Origin: Pseudomonas saponiphila
GTDB taxonomy: Bacteria > Pseudomonadota > Gammaproteobacteria > Pseudomonadales > Pseudomonadaceae
Length of the DNA: 64,000 nucleotides
Assembly (NCBI RefSeq): GCF_900105185.1
Contig: NZ_FNTJ01000002.1
Span: 1,240,001-1,304,000 of the forward strand
Direction of reading: 5' to 3'
The position numbers were made by a program, and so were the translations under genes. Of this stretch, positions 37,406-46,463 are shown piece after piece. The notes under the pieces were generated by a model. It was not told where the DNA came from and ran no database searches. It saw nothing but the letters and a program-made list of their open reading frames with translations. How positions within the stretch are numbered: position 1 is the first letter of the stretch; the number at the start of each line of letters is the position of its first letter.

Positions 37406-37450
37406 CAGGGATTTGTCCCTGGCCTGTTGAAACTGTTCTTGAACAGTTTC
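37406..37450 (+). promoter_or_regulatory. Two tandem hairpins in the rpsO leader
   Basis: CAGGGA-TTTG-TCCCTG (37406-37421) is followed at once by the perfect 10-bp stem GAAACTGTTC-TT-GAACAGTTTC (37429-37450). They end 20 bp before the rpsO start. S15 represses its own mRNA in other bacteria through structured leaders, so a regulatory role is plausible. No T-run makes either a clear terminator. Confidence 0.55.
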
Positions 37451-37470
37451 CTGATATAAGGATTGCCCAC

Positions 37471-37740
37471 ATGGCACTCAGCGTTGAAGAAAAAGCTCAG
37501 ATCGTAACCGACTACCAGCAAGCTGTTGGTGACACTGGTTCGCCAGAAGTGCAAGTTGCACTGCTGACCGCCAACATCAACAAACTGCAAGGTCACTTCA
37601 AAGCCAACGGTAAAGACCACCACTCCCGTCGTGGCCTGATCCGCATGGTAAACCAGCGTCGTAAGCTGCTGGACTACCTGAAAGGCAAGGACCTGAGCCG
37701 TTACAGCACCCTGATCGGTCGTCTGGGTCTGCGTCGCTAA
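37471..37740 (+). CDS. rpsO: 30S ribosomal protein S15
   Basis: This 89-residue protein binds the central domain of 16S rRNA and contacts 23S rRNA (bridge B4). It begins [15 protein letters not shown]. The rRNA-binding residues lie in the conserved [37 protein letters not shown] and [13 protein letters not shown]. Length equals E. coli S15. It is the gene before pnp, as in E. coli. Confidence 0.99.
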   Translation: MALSVEEKAQIVTDYQQAVGDTGSPEVQVALLTANINKLQGHFKANGKDHHSRRGLIRMVNQRRKLLDYLKGKDLSRYSTLIGRLGLRR

Positions 37741-37769
37741 TCAGCGATTGCGCTATGAGGTTGGTTGTT

Positions 37770-37806
37770 TGCCATGCGTCAGCGGTTTTTCCGCCGGCGT
37801 ATGGCA
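37770..37806 (+). promoter_or_regulatory. Stem-loop between rpsO and pnp
   Basis: TGCCATGCG and CGTATGGCA close a long stem with inner CGG/CCG pairing around TTTTT. In E. coli a hairpin in this position is cut by RNase III and lets PNPase control its own mRNA. The same role here is inferred from position. Confidence 0.6.
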
Positions 37807-37937
37807 GGCTCCCAGCCTCAAGTTTTATCTGCTGCACCGTTTTACCTGGACAATAAAGGCTGGGCCGATTCCCCGCATTGCCCAAGAATTTCGCAAGAAG
37901 CAAGTTTCCCCAAGAGCCACAAAGAAGGTAGGACACC

Positions 37938-40043
37938 GTGAACCCGGTAATCAAAAAATTCCAGTTCGGTCAGTCGACCGTAACCCTCGAGACTGGCCGT
38001 ATCGCCCGTCAAGCTTCCGGCGCAGTACTGGTCACCGTTGACGACGACGTCAGCGTATTGGTGACCGTGGTGGGCGCCAAGCAAGCGGATCCAGGCAAGG
38101 GCTTCTTCCCTCTGTCCGTGCACTACCAGGAAAAGACTTACGCTGCCGGTAAGATCCCTGGCGGTTTCTTCAAGCGCGAAGGCCGTCCTTCCGAGAAAGA
38201 AACCCTGACCTCGCGTCTGATCGACCGTCCGATCCGCCCTCTGTTCCCAGAAGGCTTCATGAACGAAGTGCAGGTTGTCTGCACCGTGGTTTCCACCAGC
38301 AAGAAGACCGATCCGGACATCGCTGCGATGATCGGTACCTCGGCTGCCCTGGCAATCTCCGGCATTCCTTTCGACGGCCCGATCGGCGCCGCTCGCGTGG
38401 CTTTCCACGAAAGCACCGGCTACCTGCTGAACCCGACCTACGAGCAACTGGCTGCTTCGAGCCTGGACATGGTCGTGGCCGGTACTGAAGAAGCCGTGCT
38501 GATGGTTGAATCGGAAGCCAAAGAGCTGACCGAAGACCAGATGCTGGGCGCGGTACTGTTCGCCCACGACGAATTCCAGTCGGTGATCAAGGCTGTCAAA
38601 GAGCTGGCCGCCGAAGCTGCCAAACCTACCTGGGACTGGGCTGCAGCCCCAGAAGCCACCGAACTGCTGGGCGCTATCCGTGCCGAGTTCGGCGAAGCCA
38701 TCTCCCAGGCATACACCATCACCGTCAAGGCCGATCGTTACGCACGTCTGGGCGAGCTGAAGGACCAAGTGGTCGCCAAGCTGTCCGGTGAAGAAGGCCA
38801 GCCTTCGGCTGCCGAAGTCAAAGCCGCTTTCGGCGAGATCGAATACCGCACCGTTCGCGAAAACATCGTCAACGGCAAGCCGCGTATCGACGGTCGTGAC
38901 ACCCGCACCGTGCGTCCTTTGAACATCGAAGTTGGCGTACTTCCGAAGACTCACGGTTCGGCCCTGTTCACCCGTGGCGAAACCCAGGCCCTGGTGGTTG
39001 CGACCCTGGGTACTGCCCGTGACGCACAGCTGCTGGACACCTTGGAAGGCGAGAAAAAAGACCCCTTCATGCTGCACTACAACTTCCCTCCGTTCTCGGT
39101 GGGCGAGTGTGGTCGCATGGGCGGCGCGGGTCGTCGTGAAATCGGTCACGGCCGCCTGGCCCGTCGTTCGGTACAGGCCATGCTGCCAGCCGCCGACGTG
39201 TTCCCTTACACCATCCGCGTAGTCTCGGAAATCACCGAATCCAACGGTTCCAGCTCCATGGCTTCCGTGTGCGGCGCTTCCCTGGCACTGATGGACGCCG
39301 GTGTACCGATGAAGGCACCGGTTGCCGGTATCGCCATGGGCCTGGTTAAAGAAGGCGAGAAGTTCGCCGTCCTGACCGACATCCTGGGTGACGAAGACCA
39401 CCTGGGCGACATGGACTTCAAGGTAGCCGGTACCGCCAAAGGCGTCACCGCGCTGCAGATGGACATCAAGATCAAGGGCATCACCGAAGAAATCATGGAG
39501 ATCGCCCTGGGCCAGGCCCTGGAAGCTCGCCTGAACATCCTCGGCCAGATGAACCAGATCATCGGTCAGTCCCGTAGCGAACTGTCGGCCAACGCACCGA
39601 CCATGATCGCGATGAAGATCGACACCGACAAGATCCGTGACGTCATCGGTAAAGGCGGCGCCACCATTCGCGCGATCTGCGAAGAAACCAAGGCTTCGAT
39701 CGACATCGAAGACGACGGTTCGATCAAGATCTTCGGCGAAACCAAGGAAGCTGCAGAAGCCGCGCGTCAGCGCGTTCTGGGCATCACCGCGGAAGCCGAG
39801 ATCGGCAAGATCTACCTCGGCAAGGTTGAGCGCATCGTCGACTTCGGCGCTTTCGTCAACATCCTGCCGGGCAAGGACGGTCTGGTGCACATCTCCATGC
39901 TGAGCGACGCTCGCGTTGAGAAAGTCACCGACATCCTGAAAGAAGGTCAGGAAGTGGAAGTGCTGGTACTGGACGTGGACAACCGCGGCCGTATCAAACT
40001 GTCCATCAAAGACGTGGCAGCGGCCAAGGCATCGGGCGTTTAA
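37938..40043 (+). CDS. pnp: Polyribonucleotide nucleotidyltransferase (PNPase, GTG start)
   Basis: This 701-residue 3'-5' phosphorolytic exoribonuclease is part of the RNA degradosome. Two RNase PH domains are visible (residues 10-230 and 310-550, the second with [17 protein letters not shown]). A KH domain with [10 protein letters not shown] near residue 565 and an S1 domain ([26 protein letters not shown]) follow. GTG 37938 is preceded by AGAAGGTAGG. A strong terminator follows. Confidence 0.98.
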   Translation: MNPVIKKFQFGQSTVTLETGRIARQASGAVLVTVDDDVSVLVTVVGAKQADPGKGFFPLSVHYQEKTYAAGKIPGGFFKREGRPSEKETLTSRLIDRPIRPLFPEGFMNEVQVVCTVVSTSKKTDPDIAAMIGTSAALAISGIPFDGPIGAARVAFHESTGYLLNPTYEQLAASSLDMVVAGTEEAVLMVESEAKELTEDQMLGAVLFAHDEFQSVIKAVKELAAEAAKPTWDWAAAPEATELLGAIRAEFGEAISQAYTITVKADRYARLGELKDQVVAKLSGEEGQPSAAEVKAAFGEIEYRTVRENIVNGKPRIDGRDTRTVRPLNIEVGVLPKTHGSALFTRGETQALVVATLGTARDAQLLDTLEGEKKDPFMLHYNFPPFSVGECGRMGGAGRREIGHGRLARRSVQAMLPAADVFPYTIRVVSEITESNGSSSMASVCGASLALMDAGVPMKAPVAGIAMGLVKEGEKFAVLTDILGDEDHLGDMDFKVAGTAKGVTALQMDIKIKGITEEIMEIALGQALEARLNILGQMNQIIGQSRSELSANAPTMIAMKIDTDKIRDVIGKGGATIRAICEETKASIDIEDDGSIKIFGETKEAAEAARQRVLGITAEAEIGKIYLGKVERIVDFGAFVNILPGKDGLVHISMLSDARVEKVTDILKEGQEVEVLVLDVDNRGRIKLSIKDVAAAKASGV

Positions 40044-40071
40044 TCGTCCCTTAGCTTCACGCTGAACAAGC

Positions 40072-40100
40072 AAACGCCCCGACTGGTTCGGGGCGTTTTG
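40072..40100 (+). terminator. Intrinsic terminator of the rimP-pnp operon
   Basis: AAACGCCCCGA/TTCGGGGCGTTTT forms a strong stem with a four-base loop and T-run 29 bp after pnp. Confidence 0.9.
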
Positions 40101-40161
40101 CTATCTGCGGTAAGGCTTCTTGGTTGCTGGTCCAGGGTACGGGTGCTAGTTTTTAGCCCAC

Positions 40162-40237
40162 GCCGGTGTAGCTCAGTCGGTAGAGCAGCGCACTCGTAAC
40201 GCGAAGGTCGCAGGTTCGATTCCTGTCTCCGGCACCA
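40162..40237 (+). tRNA. tRNA-Thr(CGT), island attachment target
   Basis: The 76-nt gene has acceptor GCCGGTG/CTCCGGC pairing, a TTC loop GGTTCGATTCC, encoded CCA and anticodon CGT at 40195-40197. The anticodon stem has non-Watson-Crick pairs at both ends (27-43 and 31-39). E. coli thrW, as I recall it, has a similar 27-43 mismatch. Its 3' end is the left boundary of the genomic island. Confidence 0.93.
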
Positions 40238-40238
40238 G
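40212..40238. other. attL core (3' end of tRNA-Thr)
   Basis: This segment of the T-arm and acceptor is repeated at 59939-59964. The two share the 11-base run TTCCTGTCTCC and then GCACCAG, with a one-base gap between. Confidence 0.75.
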
Positions 40239-40246
40239 TCAATAGA

Positions 40247-40323
40247 TTCATGCAGTGCCAAGCAGTCGCATGAAACCCCTTATAATCCAGCCTAGTGCGG
40301 GCGTCTTGCTTCATGCAGTGCCA
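40247..40323. repeat. Direct repeat TTCATGCAGTGCCA beside the integrase
   Basis: The 14-base sequence occurs at 40247-40260 and 40310-40323, 63 bp apart, between the tRNA and the integrase gene. It may belong to the recombination site. Confidence 0.6.
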
Positions 40324-40351
40324 TCCAGTTTCATCCAAGCGCTTGTCTTAT

Positions 40352-40401
40352 GAGTACCTATCCGAGTACCTTGTATTAGTTCAATAATCTATGGGTACTC
40401 A
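40352..40401. other. Integrase arm-type sites, left
   Basis: GAGTACC occurs at 40352-40358 and 40364-40370 (12-bp period), and inverted (GGTACTC) at 40395-40401, just before the integrase ATG at 40404. The same pair with the same spacing is inside the right end, so these are probably arm sites bound by the integrase N-terminus. The inverted copy could give autoregulation. Confidence 0.65.
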
Positions 40402-40403
40402 GC

Positions 40404-41609
40404 ATGCCTTTGACGGCTTTGCAGGTTAAGAATGCTGCACCACGCGAGAGGGACTATGGCCTTGCGGATGGTGGTGGTCTTTTCCTCTGGATTCGCGCGG
40501 CAGGCGGCAAGTCCTGGCGCTTTCGCTTCCGTCTGGATGGCAAGCAATCTCACATTTCCCTTGGCACAGTCGACAAGGTAACCCTCGCACAGGCGCGGCA
40601 GCTTGCTTCCGAGTCTCGCCAGCTTGTGGCGCAGGGGCGGCATCCTGGGCTTGAACGGAAGGTTGCGCGAGCGCAGGCGGCAATCTCTCGTGCCAACACG
40701 TTCAAAAGCCTTGCGCTGGAGTGGCATCAACACAAATCGCAGCGCTGGTCGGTAGGTTATGCCAATGATGTGATGGAAGCGTTCGAGCTGGACATCTTCC
40801 CCCTGCTGGGAAGTCTCCCCCTAACCGACATAAAGCCTATGCAGTGGCTACAGGTTTTTCGTCGCATAGAGTCGCGGGGTGCTCTGGAGAAGCTGCGCAA
40901 GGTCAGACAACGCTGCCAGGAGGTCTATCGTTTCGCGATCGCCACTGGCCGTGCTGAGTACAACCCTATCTCTGATATTGGTGGAGCACTTCAGACGCCT
41001 ACCTCTCGGCACTATCCCTTCCTGCCTATTGCAGAGCTTCCGGAACTGATACGCAGTTTTCAGGCGTGTCCAGGGCACGACGTGGTGAAAATCGCTACTC
41101 GCCTGCTGATCCTGACGGGGGTGCGCACAGCTGAACTGAGGGGAGCGCTTTGGTCGGAGTTTGACCTCAAGGACGCTCTCTGGCAGATCCCAGCTTCACG
41201 TATGAAAATGCGTCGCGCACATTTGGTCCCTCTTTCAAGGCAGGCGGTGGCTGCATTGAATGAGCTGGAAGGTATTACAGGTGGCTACACGCTCGCTTTT
41301 CCTGGCCGCAACGATCCGGCCAAGCCGATGAGTGAGGCCGCTATCAACCAGCTGCTTAAGCGTTCTGGATATGATGGCCGGGCTACGGGCCATGGATTCC
41401 GTCACACGATGTCCACCACTCTACATGAGCAGGGGTATCGTAGTGAGTGGGTCGAGACCCAGCTTGCGCACGTTGATAAGAATAGTATTCGCGGCACTTA
41501 TAACCATGCCCAGTATCTTGAGGGGCGCCGGAAGATGCTTCAGTGGTATGCGGAGCATTTAGAAGCCTTATCGCGTCCGAGAGCAATGGAGGGTAAGTCG
41601 CATGAGTGA
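40404..41609 (+). CDS. int: P4-type tyrosine integrase
   Basis: This 401-residue site-specific recombinase has an N-terminal arm-binding domain of the DUF4102 kind (MPLTALQVKNAAPRERDYGL, GGLFLWIRAAGGKSWRFRF), a core-binding domain (about 100-190) and a C-terminal catalytic domain. Catalytic residues are visible as Arg in LTGVRTAELRG, His-x-x-Arg in HGFRHTMST and Tyr in GTYNHAQYLEG. It starts 167 bp from the tRNA and reads away from it, the standard layout for tRNA-targeting islands. The next gene overlaps its end by 8 bp. Confidence 0.94.
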   Translation: MPLTALQVKNAAPRERDYGLADGGGLFLWIRAAGGKSWRFRFRLDGKQSHISLGTVDKVTLAQARQLASESRQLVAQGRHPGLERKVARAQAAISRANTFKSLALEWHQHKSQRWSVGYANDVMEAFELDIFPLLGSLPLTDIKPMQWLQVFRRIESRGALEKLRKVRQRCQEVYRFAIATGRAEYNPISDIGGALQTPTSRHYPFLPIAELPELIRSFQACPGHDVVKIATRLLILTGVRTAELRGALWSEFDLKDALWQIPASRMKMRRAHLVPLSRQAVAALNELEGITGGYTLAFPGRNDPAKPMSEAAINQLLKRSGYDGRATGHGFRHTMSTTLHEQGYRSEWVETQLAHVDKNSIRGTYNHAQYLEGRRKMLQWYAEHLEALSRPRAMEGKSHE

Positions 41610-42351
41610 TGATGCCGTTCGCCTATCCGAATTGGTTCCGGAATACTCTCATTACTATAAGGTCACGCCCAAAGAAGCTGCATATGCCCTGCATGAACTG
41701 ATTGATGATCTATATTTAGAGTATGGTGAAAGGCGTGGAAATAGGCTTTCTATTAATGAGGTTCTCTGGGTGGGTAGGTCTGAGTCCCCAGGGAGAACAT
41801 CCAGGAAGTATAACTTTCACTTTCAGTTGGTGAATCAGTATTTTGAGGGTTTTTTTGCTTCGGAATCCGAGGCGACCCCTGTTTGCATCAGCTGCTATTC
41901 TGAGTCTGATCAGAGGTTTAAAGATATTCCTGTGAGCCTGGTGTGGATGTCCCGGCGCAAGTTCTCAGAGTGGGCTTTGGAGGCAGGAATTGATCCGCCA
42001 GAATCTATATCCAAGGCAAGTGTAGCTAGAAAATCTTTAGCTGAGGCAACTGATAGCACCCTAAAAACCTTGGAACTGGAAAGTATTAGGAAGATAATGG
42101 TTGGCCTAGTTAGGCTGATTAAAGAGGTTGACAGAGCCCACAGCGAGCAGCCAATTAATTATGATGAAAAGAGGCGCTCGGATAGGATTAAGCTTCGTGC
42201 TTCCAGGCTTAACAATCCACCACGAAAGAACTCGGATCTGTATAGAGAACTAATAGAATTTGCAGAAGATGCTGGATTTGAATTGGTCAAGGATCGCCAG
42301 ACCCTTAGAAGATATATGCACGGCGAATCCAAAACCAGTAGCGGGGAATAA
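41602..42351 (+). CDS. Hypothetical protein coupled to the integrase
   Basis: I do not recognise this 249-residue protein. It begins MSDDAVRLSELVPEYSHYYKV. It has a central CISCY segment, no signal peptide or membrane segment, and a basic C-terminal third (KRRSDRIKLRASRLNNPPRKN) that could bind nucleic acid. The ATG overlaps the integrase end by 8 bp, so the two are translated together. This hints at a role in excision, regulation or element biology. The composition is AT-rich compared with the chromosome. Confidence 0.7.
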   Translation: MSDDAVRLSELVPEYSHYYKVTPKEAAYALHELIDDLYLEYGERRGNRLSINEVLWVGRSESPGRTSRKYNFHFQLVNQYFEGFFASESEATPVCISCYSESDQRFKDIPVSLVWMSRRKFSEWALEAGIDPPESISKASVARKSLAEATDSTLKTLELESIRKIMVGLVRLIKEVDRAHSEQPINYDEKRRSDRIKLRASRLNNPPRKNSDLYRELIEFAEDAGFELVKDRQTLRRYMHGESKTSSGE

Positions 42352-42469
42352 GCTTTCTTAGTAATGATTTTGGGATTCTCCCTGAAAACTCGGGGATTCC
42401 CATGCTTCTTCGTTCGATGTGCCATTGAATACCTAGCCATCTAACCCGGTCCCAAGGAGACCCGTCCCG

Positions 42470-42679
42470 ATGGCTAGTCAACCTATCTCACCTCTATTGC
42501 TCCGCTTGCCTGGTGTCTGTGCTTTGGTAGGGCTTAGCAAATCTCAGATCTATCGCCTGATCCGGGCTGGAGAGTTTCCTGCTGGTATTTCCCTTGGCGC
42601 GAACTCTGTAGCTTGGCCCACCGAGCAGGTGCGTGCCTGGGTGGCCGCGAAGATCAGCGCATCCACTCCTCAACAATGA
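42470..42679 (+). CDS. alpA: AlpA-family transcriptional regulator
   Basis: This 69-residue MerR-like/AlpA DNA-binding protein contains LLRLPGVCALVGLSKSQIYRLIRAGEFPAGI, the family's helix-turn-helix and wing, and then VAWPTEQVRAWVAAK. AlpA proteins act with P4-type integrases and control excision in prophages and islands. AAGGAGA lies before the ATG. Its stop overlaps the start of the replication initiator gene (ATGA), so both are in one operon. Confidence 0.9.
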   Translation: MASQPISPLLLRLPGVCALVGLSKSQIYRLIRAGEFPAGISLGANSVAWPTEQVRAWVAAKISASTPQQ

Positions 42680-43011
42680 CCGAAAATATGTCAGTTCCTA
42701 GCCGGTTGGCCCAGCTAAAGGAAAACTGGAAACGGTCTATCGCGAAGCCTAAAGAGGGTAAGGCCGAAGACGAGGACGAGGTTGTTACACTGCCGAACTG
42801 GCCCGAATCGGTACGTCGTGTTCCCAACATCGCTCTTCGCTCAGCACTCTTTGGCGCAATCGGAAAGGGGGGGCGGCCATATGTTGAACAAGTCGAAATT
42901 AACTCCTTGGGTGGTATCTGCGGATTTCGGTGAACGTGACCGAGCGTTTCGCTAATACGTGACCGGTGCTTCCACCCCGGTTGCGCGGGTTCTGGATTGT
43001 AATCGCATCGG

Positions 43012-43761
43012 TCACGATGCGGCTTGTTCCTCGGCTTTTTTTCGGCGCAGCGACTCGCCTTTCATCGTCAGTCGGTAGGCGTTGTGCACCAGGCGGTCGA
43101 GGATGGCATCGGCCAGGGTCGGGTCGTTGATCCAGCCGTGCCAGTGCTCGATGGGCAGTTGGCTCGTCAGGATGGTGGAGCGGCTGCCAGCGCGGTCGTC
43201 GATCACCTCCAGCAGGTCATGCCGGGCTCCTTCCTCCAGCGGGGCTAGCGCCCAGTCGTCCAGCACCAGGACGTCGACCTTTGCCAGCTGTTGCAGGGTA
43301 CGGCCGAAGCTGCCGTCGCCATGAGCGATGCGCAGTTGTTCCAGCAGGCGCGGGGTGCGCAGGTACAGGGTGCTATAGCCCTGGCGGCAGGCCTGGTTGC
43401 CCAGGGCGCAGGCCAGCCAGGTTTTGCCGGCACCGGTCGGGCCGGTCAGCAGCAGGTTGTGCTGCTGGCGGATCCAGTCGCCACTGGCCAGGGTGGCGAT
43501 CAGACGCTCGTCCAGGGCGCGTCCGGTGCGGCGGTCGAGATCTTCCAGGCAGGCGTTGGCGTACTTGAGCTTGGCCTTCTTGCGCAGCCGTACCAGGCGC
43601 TGGTTGTCACGCCAGGCCAGTTCGCGGTCGAGCAGTAGGCCGAGGCGTTCATCGAAGCTCAGGCTGTGGCTGGCCGGCAGCGTCCATTGCTCTTCCAGGG
43701 CGCGGGCCATGCCGTCCAGGCGTAGCTGGTGCAGTTGATTCAGGGTGTGTTGCGGCATCAT
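43012..43761 (-). CDS. istB: IstB-like transposition ATPase (copy 1)
   Basis: This 249-residue AAA+ helper of IS21 transposition has Walker [16 protein letters not shown] near residue 105 and Walker [12 protein letters not shown] near residue 165. It starts at [17 protein letters not shown] (ATG 43761) inside the last part of istA, an overlap of 113 bp that is longer than usual for the family. It loads target DNA for the IstA transposase. Confidence 0.93.
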   Translation of the reverse strand: MMPQHTLNQLHQLRLDGMARALEEQWTLPASHSLSFDERLGLLLDRELAWRDNQRLVRLRKKAKLKYANACLEDLDRRTGRALDERLIATLASGDWIRQQHNLLLTGPTGAGKTWLACALGNQACRQGYSTLYLRTPRLLEQLRIAHGDGSFGRTLQQLAKVDVLVLDDWALAPLEEGARHDLLEVIDDRAGSRSTILTSQLPIEHWHGWINDPTLADAILDRLVHNAYRLTMKGESLRRKKAEEQAAS

Positions 43762-45334
43762 CGAACAGCTCCTGTTGCGGGGGTTGGTAGTAGTCGGCGC
43801 CACGGACGTTCTCGTGGTCGCCGGGTAAGGTCGTTTCGGCGGCACGCTGGGGCAGCGGCTGTTGATCCAGGCCTTGCTGGAGCAGGTTGCGCACGCTGCG
43901 CCCGGTGAAGGCGCGCAGGTGTACGGCACGTTCGGCAGCGGCTTCCAGGCGTGCATTGCCATAGCGCCGGGCCAGCGAGAGCAGGCCGAGGCAGGCGCGG
44001 TAGCCCATCTCCGGGTGCGGCTTGTGGGTCAGTTGGTGATCGATCAGTTGGCGCGTGTAGGGGCCGATCCGCGCGCCCCAGTCGAGCAGGCGTTGTGGCG
44101 TCCATTCGCGATGCGCCTGGTGCGCCGCGGGCATGTGCTCGCGCTGGGTACTGTAAGCGCCGCGTCGCCCCAGCAGCAGGTGGCTGGCCACCCGCCGGTT
44201 GCCATGCAGCACTTCCAGGGTGTGTGCCGTCAGTCGCACGTCCACGTTCTGCCGGGCCAGGGCGGAGGGCACGCTGTAGAAGCTGCCATTGACCTCGATG
44301 TGGTAGTCGATGCTGACCTTGCAGCGCTTGAAGGTGGCGACCTCGTAGGGATGCACCGGCAGCGCTCGCAAGGCCGGGCGATCCAGGCGCTCGAACCAGT
44401 CGCGCCGGCAGCCATCGAGCCGCTTGAACGGGCGCCGATTCAGATCCTCCAGCAGCTCGGCGATGGCCTGGTTAAGCGCATGCAGGCTGAAGAACTGCCG
44501 ATGGCGCAGCCGCGCCATGATCCAGCGCTCGACCACCTGCACCGCCACCTCGGCCTTGGCCTTGTCCTGAGGCTTGCGTGGCCGTGCCGGCAGGATCACC
44601 GTCTGGTAATGACGCGCGCACTCCAGCGTGGCCCGGTTCAGGCCCGGCTCGTAGCGATCCGGCTGGGCGACCAGGGCGCGCGGATTGTCCGGCACAACCA
44701 TTTCCGGCACGCCGCCAAAGTAGGTCAGAGCCTGGCCCAGCGAGGTCAGCCAGTCCACCTGGGTTTCGCCTGGCGTCGCGCAGGCATAGGTGTAATTCGA
44801 GGCGCCCAGGGCGGCGACGAAGATGTGCGCCCGGCGCACTTCGCCGGTGGCCGGGTCGACCACCGGCAGCGTCGGCCCGGCATAGTCGATGAATAGCTTC
44901 TCGCCCGCACGGTGCAGCTGACGCATCGAACGTTTGAGCGTCTGGGCGTAGCGCCGGTAGTGCTCGACGAACTGGGTGTAGCGGTAGGTCGGCTGGCCCG
45001 CATGCGCGGCGAGATATTCCTCCCACAGCAGCTGCAAGGTCACGCCCTTGCGTCGCAACTCGCGGTGGATGCTCAGCACATCGGGCAGCACTCGCTCACC
45101 GCGCGGCTTGTTCGTCGACGTCGGTGCAAACAAGGCGGCCGCCAGCGCGGCCTCGTCCATGGCCACCAGCGCCGGCCAGTCCAGCCCGGCCACCCGCGCC
45201 GCCGCGATGTACTTGCTAACCACGCCCTTGGACAGCTGCAAGGCACGGGCAATCTTCTCGTGGGACAAGCCGGCCTCAAACTTGAGGCGCAGACATTCTT
45301 TGATGTTTCGCATGGCTACTCGCGGCGCCGCCAT
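43649..45334 (-). CDS. istA: IstA transposase (copy 1)
   Basis: This 561-residue DDE transposase has an N-terminal helix-turn-helix ([20 protein letters not shown]) and an RNase H-like core, with the first Asp in [10 protein letters not shown]. The second Asp is in [13 protein letters not shown] and the Glu in [15 protein letters not shown]. The C-terminal beta-barrel follows. The frame runs past the istB start and ends in a Pro/Arg-rich tail. It is identical to copy 2. Confidence 0.93.
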   Translation of the reverse strand: MAAPRVAMRNIKECLRLKFEAGLSHEKIARALQLSKGVVSKYIAAARVAGLDWPALVAMDEAALAAALFAPTSTNKPRGERVLPDVLSIHRELRRKGVTLQLLWEEYLAAHAGQPTYRYTQFVEHYRRYAQTLKRSMRQLHRAGEKLFIDYAGPTLPVVDPATGEVRRAHIFVAALGASNYTYACATPGETQVDWLTSLGQALTYFGGVPEMVVPDNPRALVAQPDRYEPGLNRATLECARHYQTVILPARPRKPQDKAKAEVAVQVVERWIMARLRHRQFFSLHALNQAIAELLEDLNRRPFKRLDGCRRDWFERLDRPALRALPVHPYEVATFKRCKVSIDYHIEVNGSFYSVPSALARQNVDVRLTAHTLEVLHGNRRVASHLLLGRRGAYSTQREHMPAAHQAHREWTPQRLLDWGARIGPYTRQLIDHQLTHKPHPEMGYRACLGLLSLARRYGNARLEAAAERAVHLRAFTGRSVRNLLQQGLDQQPLPQRAAETTLPGDHENVRGADYYQPPQQELFDDAATHPESTAPATPGRHGPRPGRAMDAAGQPQPELR

Positions 45335-46218
45335 CTTCCTCTCCCGAAATCGGTCGAGGATGGCGGCGCATCAGGTCATGCGCAACGAAGGGGAAGGCTT
45401 TCGCTAAGTCGTGACCGGCGATTTCGGTAAGCCGTGACCACCTGTTTCGGAACAGGCGGAAAATCGGTCACGTTGCTACCGAAATGAGCGGTCACGCGTT
45501 AGCGAAATGACCGGTCACGATCAACCGAAACGGCCGGTCACGGTGCTCCGAAATCCGCAGTATCAGTATTTATTATACAGGTGTGCTACTTGATCAAGGT
45601 GATCTGGATGTTTGGGAAACGGTGTTGCACCTAGCGAGAATGCAAGAGTTGGGTTCGGAGTGCAGGGTGACAGCGTATAGACTTCTGAAAGTTCTGGGTA
45701 AAACAGATACGGGGAAAAATAGAAAAATTTTAGATAAGCATATTAGTAGGCTTAAGGCTACCGCCTTGCAGATTAAAGTGGGAAGGTTTTCATATGAGGG
45801 GAGTTTTATAAATGAGGTATATCGTGCCCAGGATGAACGGAGCGAACGTATATACGTCATTCGGTTGAATCCTAAACTTCATGTGCTGTTTAATGGGGAT
45901 CAGTACACCAATGTGAACTGGTCTATTCGCCAAGCGCTACATGGAAAGCCACTTGCTCAATGGGTGCACGGTTTTTATTCGACGCATGCTAGGTCCTATG
46001 ATTACAAGGTTGAGACTTTACATCAGCTATGCGGGAGTCGTGCGAGCTCTTTATCTGACTTCAAAAAAGATTTGCGGCGGTCTCTTGAAGCTGTAGTGCG
46101 TGCGAGCACCGCAGAAGGACAGCCGTTTAGTTATCTTTTGGAAGGGAATCTAGTGAAAGTTAAAACTAGCCCAAGCGCTTCTCAGCTGCGTCATTTGGCC
46201 AAAAAGCGCTAATGTTAA

Positions 46219-46346
46219 TACCGTTCCAGCCCCCCTATTTTGCCGTTCCAGCGCCCCTGAACTTACCGTTCCAGCACCCTAGGCTACCGTTCTAAGACCC
46301 CGACAATACCGTTCCAGCACCCATGATGTACCGTTCTAGCACTCCT
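46219..46346. repeat. Six iterons, probable oriV of the island replicon
   Basis: Six copies of a unit close to TACCGTTCCAGCACCC have CCGTTC at 46221, 46243, 46266, 46287, 46309 and 46331, a period of 21-23 bp, or two helical turns. They begin 6 bp after the trfA-like gene. Iterons beside an initiator gene are the hallmark of iteron-type plasmid origins. An AT-rich stretch (46360-46450) follows and could be the melting region. Confidence 0.82.
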
Positions 46347-46463
46347 TGAGTTTGACTGTGAAATAGCCCTCAAGCCCAATAAGAATCAGTGGTGCAGCGA
46401 TTTTTACGGTGTGCACTAATCTGTTATTAATCAATTCTAATCACTTCCATTTCGGCTAAGCCC

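Larger units (their letters stand above)
42919..45559 (-). mobile_element. IS21-family element, copy 1 (2641 bp)
   Basis: The ends are TGCGGATTTCGG...CCGAAATCCGCA and carry several internal GTGACCG repeats that transposases of this family bind. It is flanked by GTATC at 42914-42918 and 45560-45564. It holds istA and istB on the minus strand. Same length as copy 2, and the encoded proteins are identical. Confidence 0.93.
42676..46212 (+). pseudogene. trfA: TrfA-family plasmid replication initiator, split by IS21
   Basis: The N-terminal part (42676-42918) and the C-terminal part (45565-46212) are separated by the IS21 element and its duplicated GTATC. Joining GGTATC to AGTATTTATTATACAGG restores one frame of about 296 codons. 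It contains LPNWPESVRRVPNIALRSALF, YYTGVLLDQGDLDVWETVL, HISRLKATA and GDQYTNVNWSIRQAL. These match the TrfA initiator family of broad-host-range plasmids. The C-terminal part has an open frame with possible internal starts (first ATG inside the track at residue 1 of MLLDQ is not a native start). It lies between alpA and the iterons. As it stands it cannot make the full protein. Confidence 0.88.

Noticed and set aside
37842..40073. A 743-codon minus-strand frame opposite pnp
   Set aside because: Antisense shadow of pnp with the same cause.
46219..46346. CRISPR array at the six regular repeats
   Set aside because: The units are about 16 bp in a 22-bp period with no spacer-length variable segments and no cas genes; iterons fit better.
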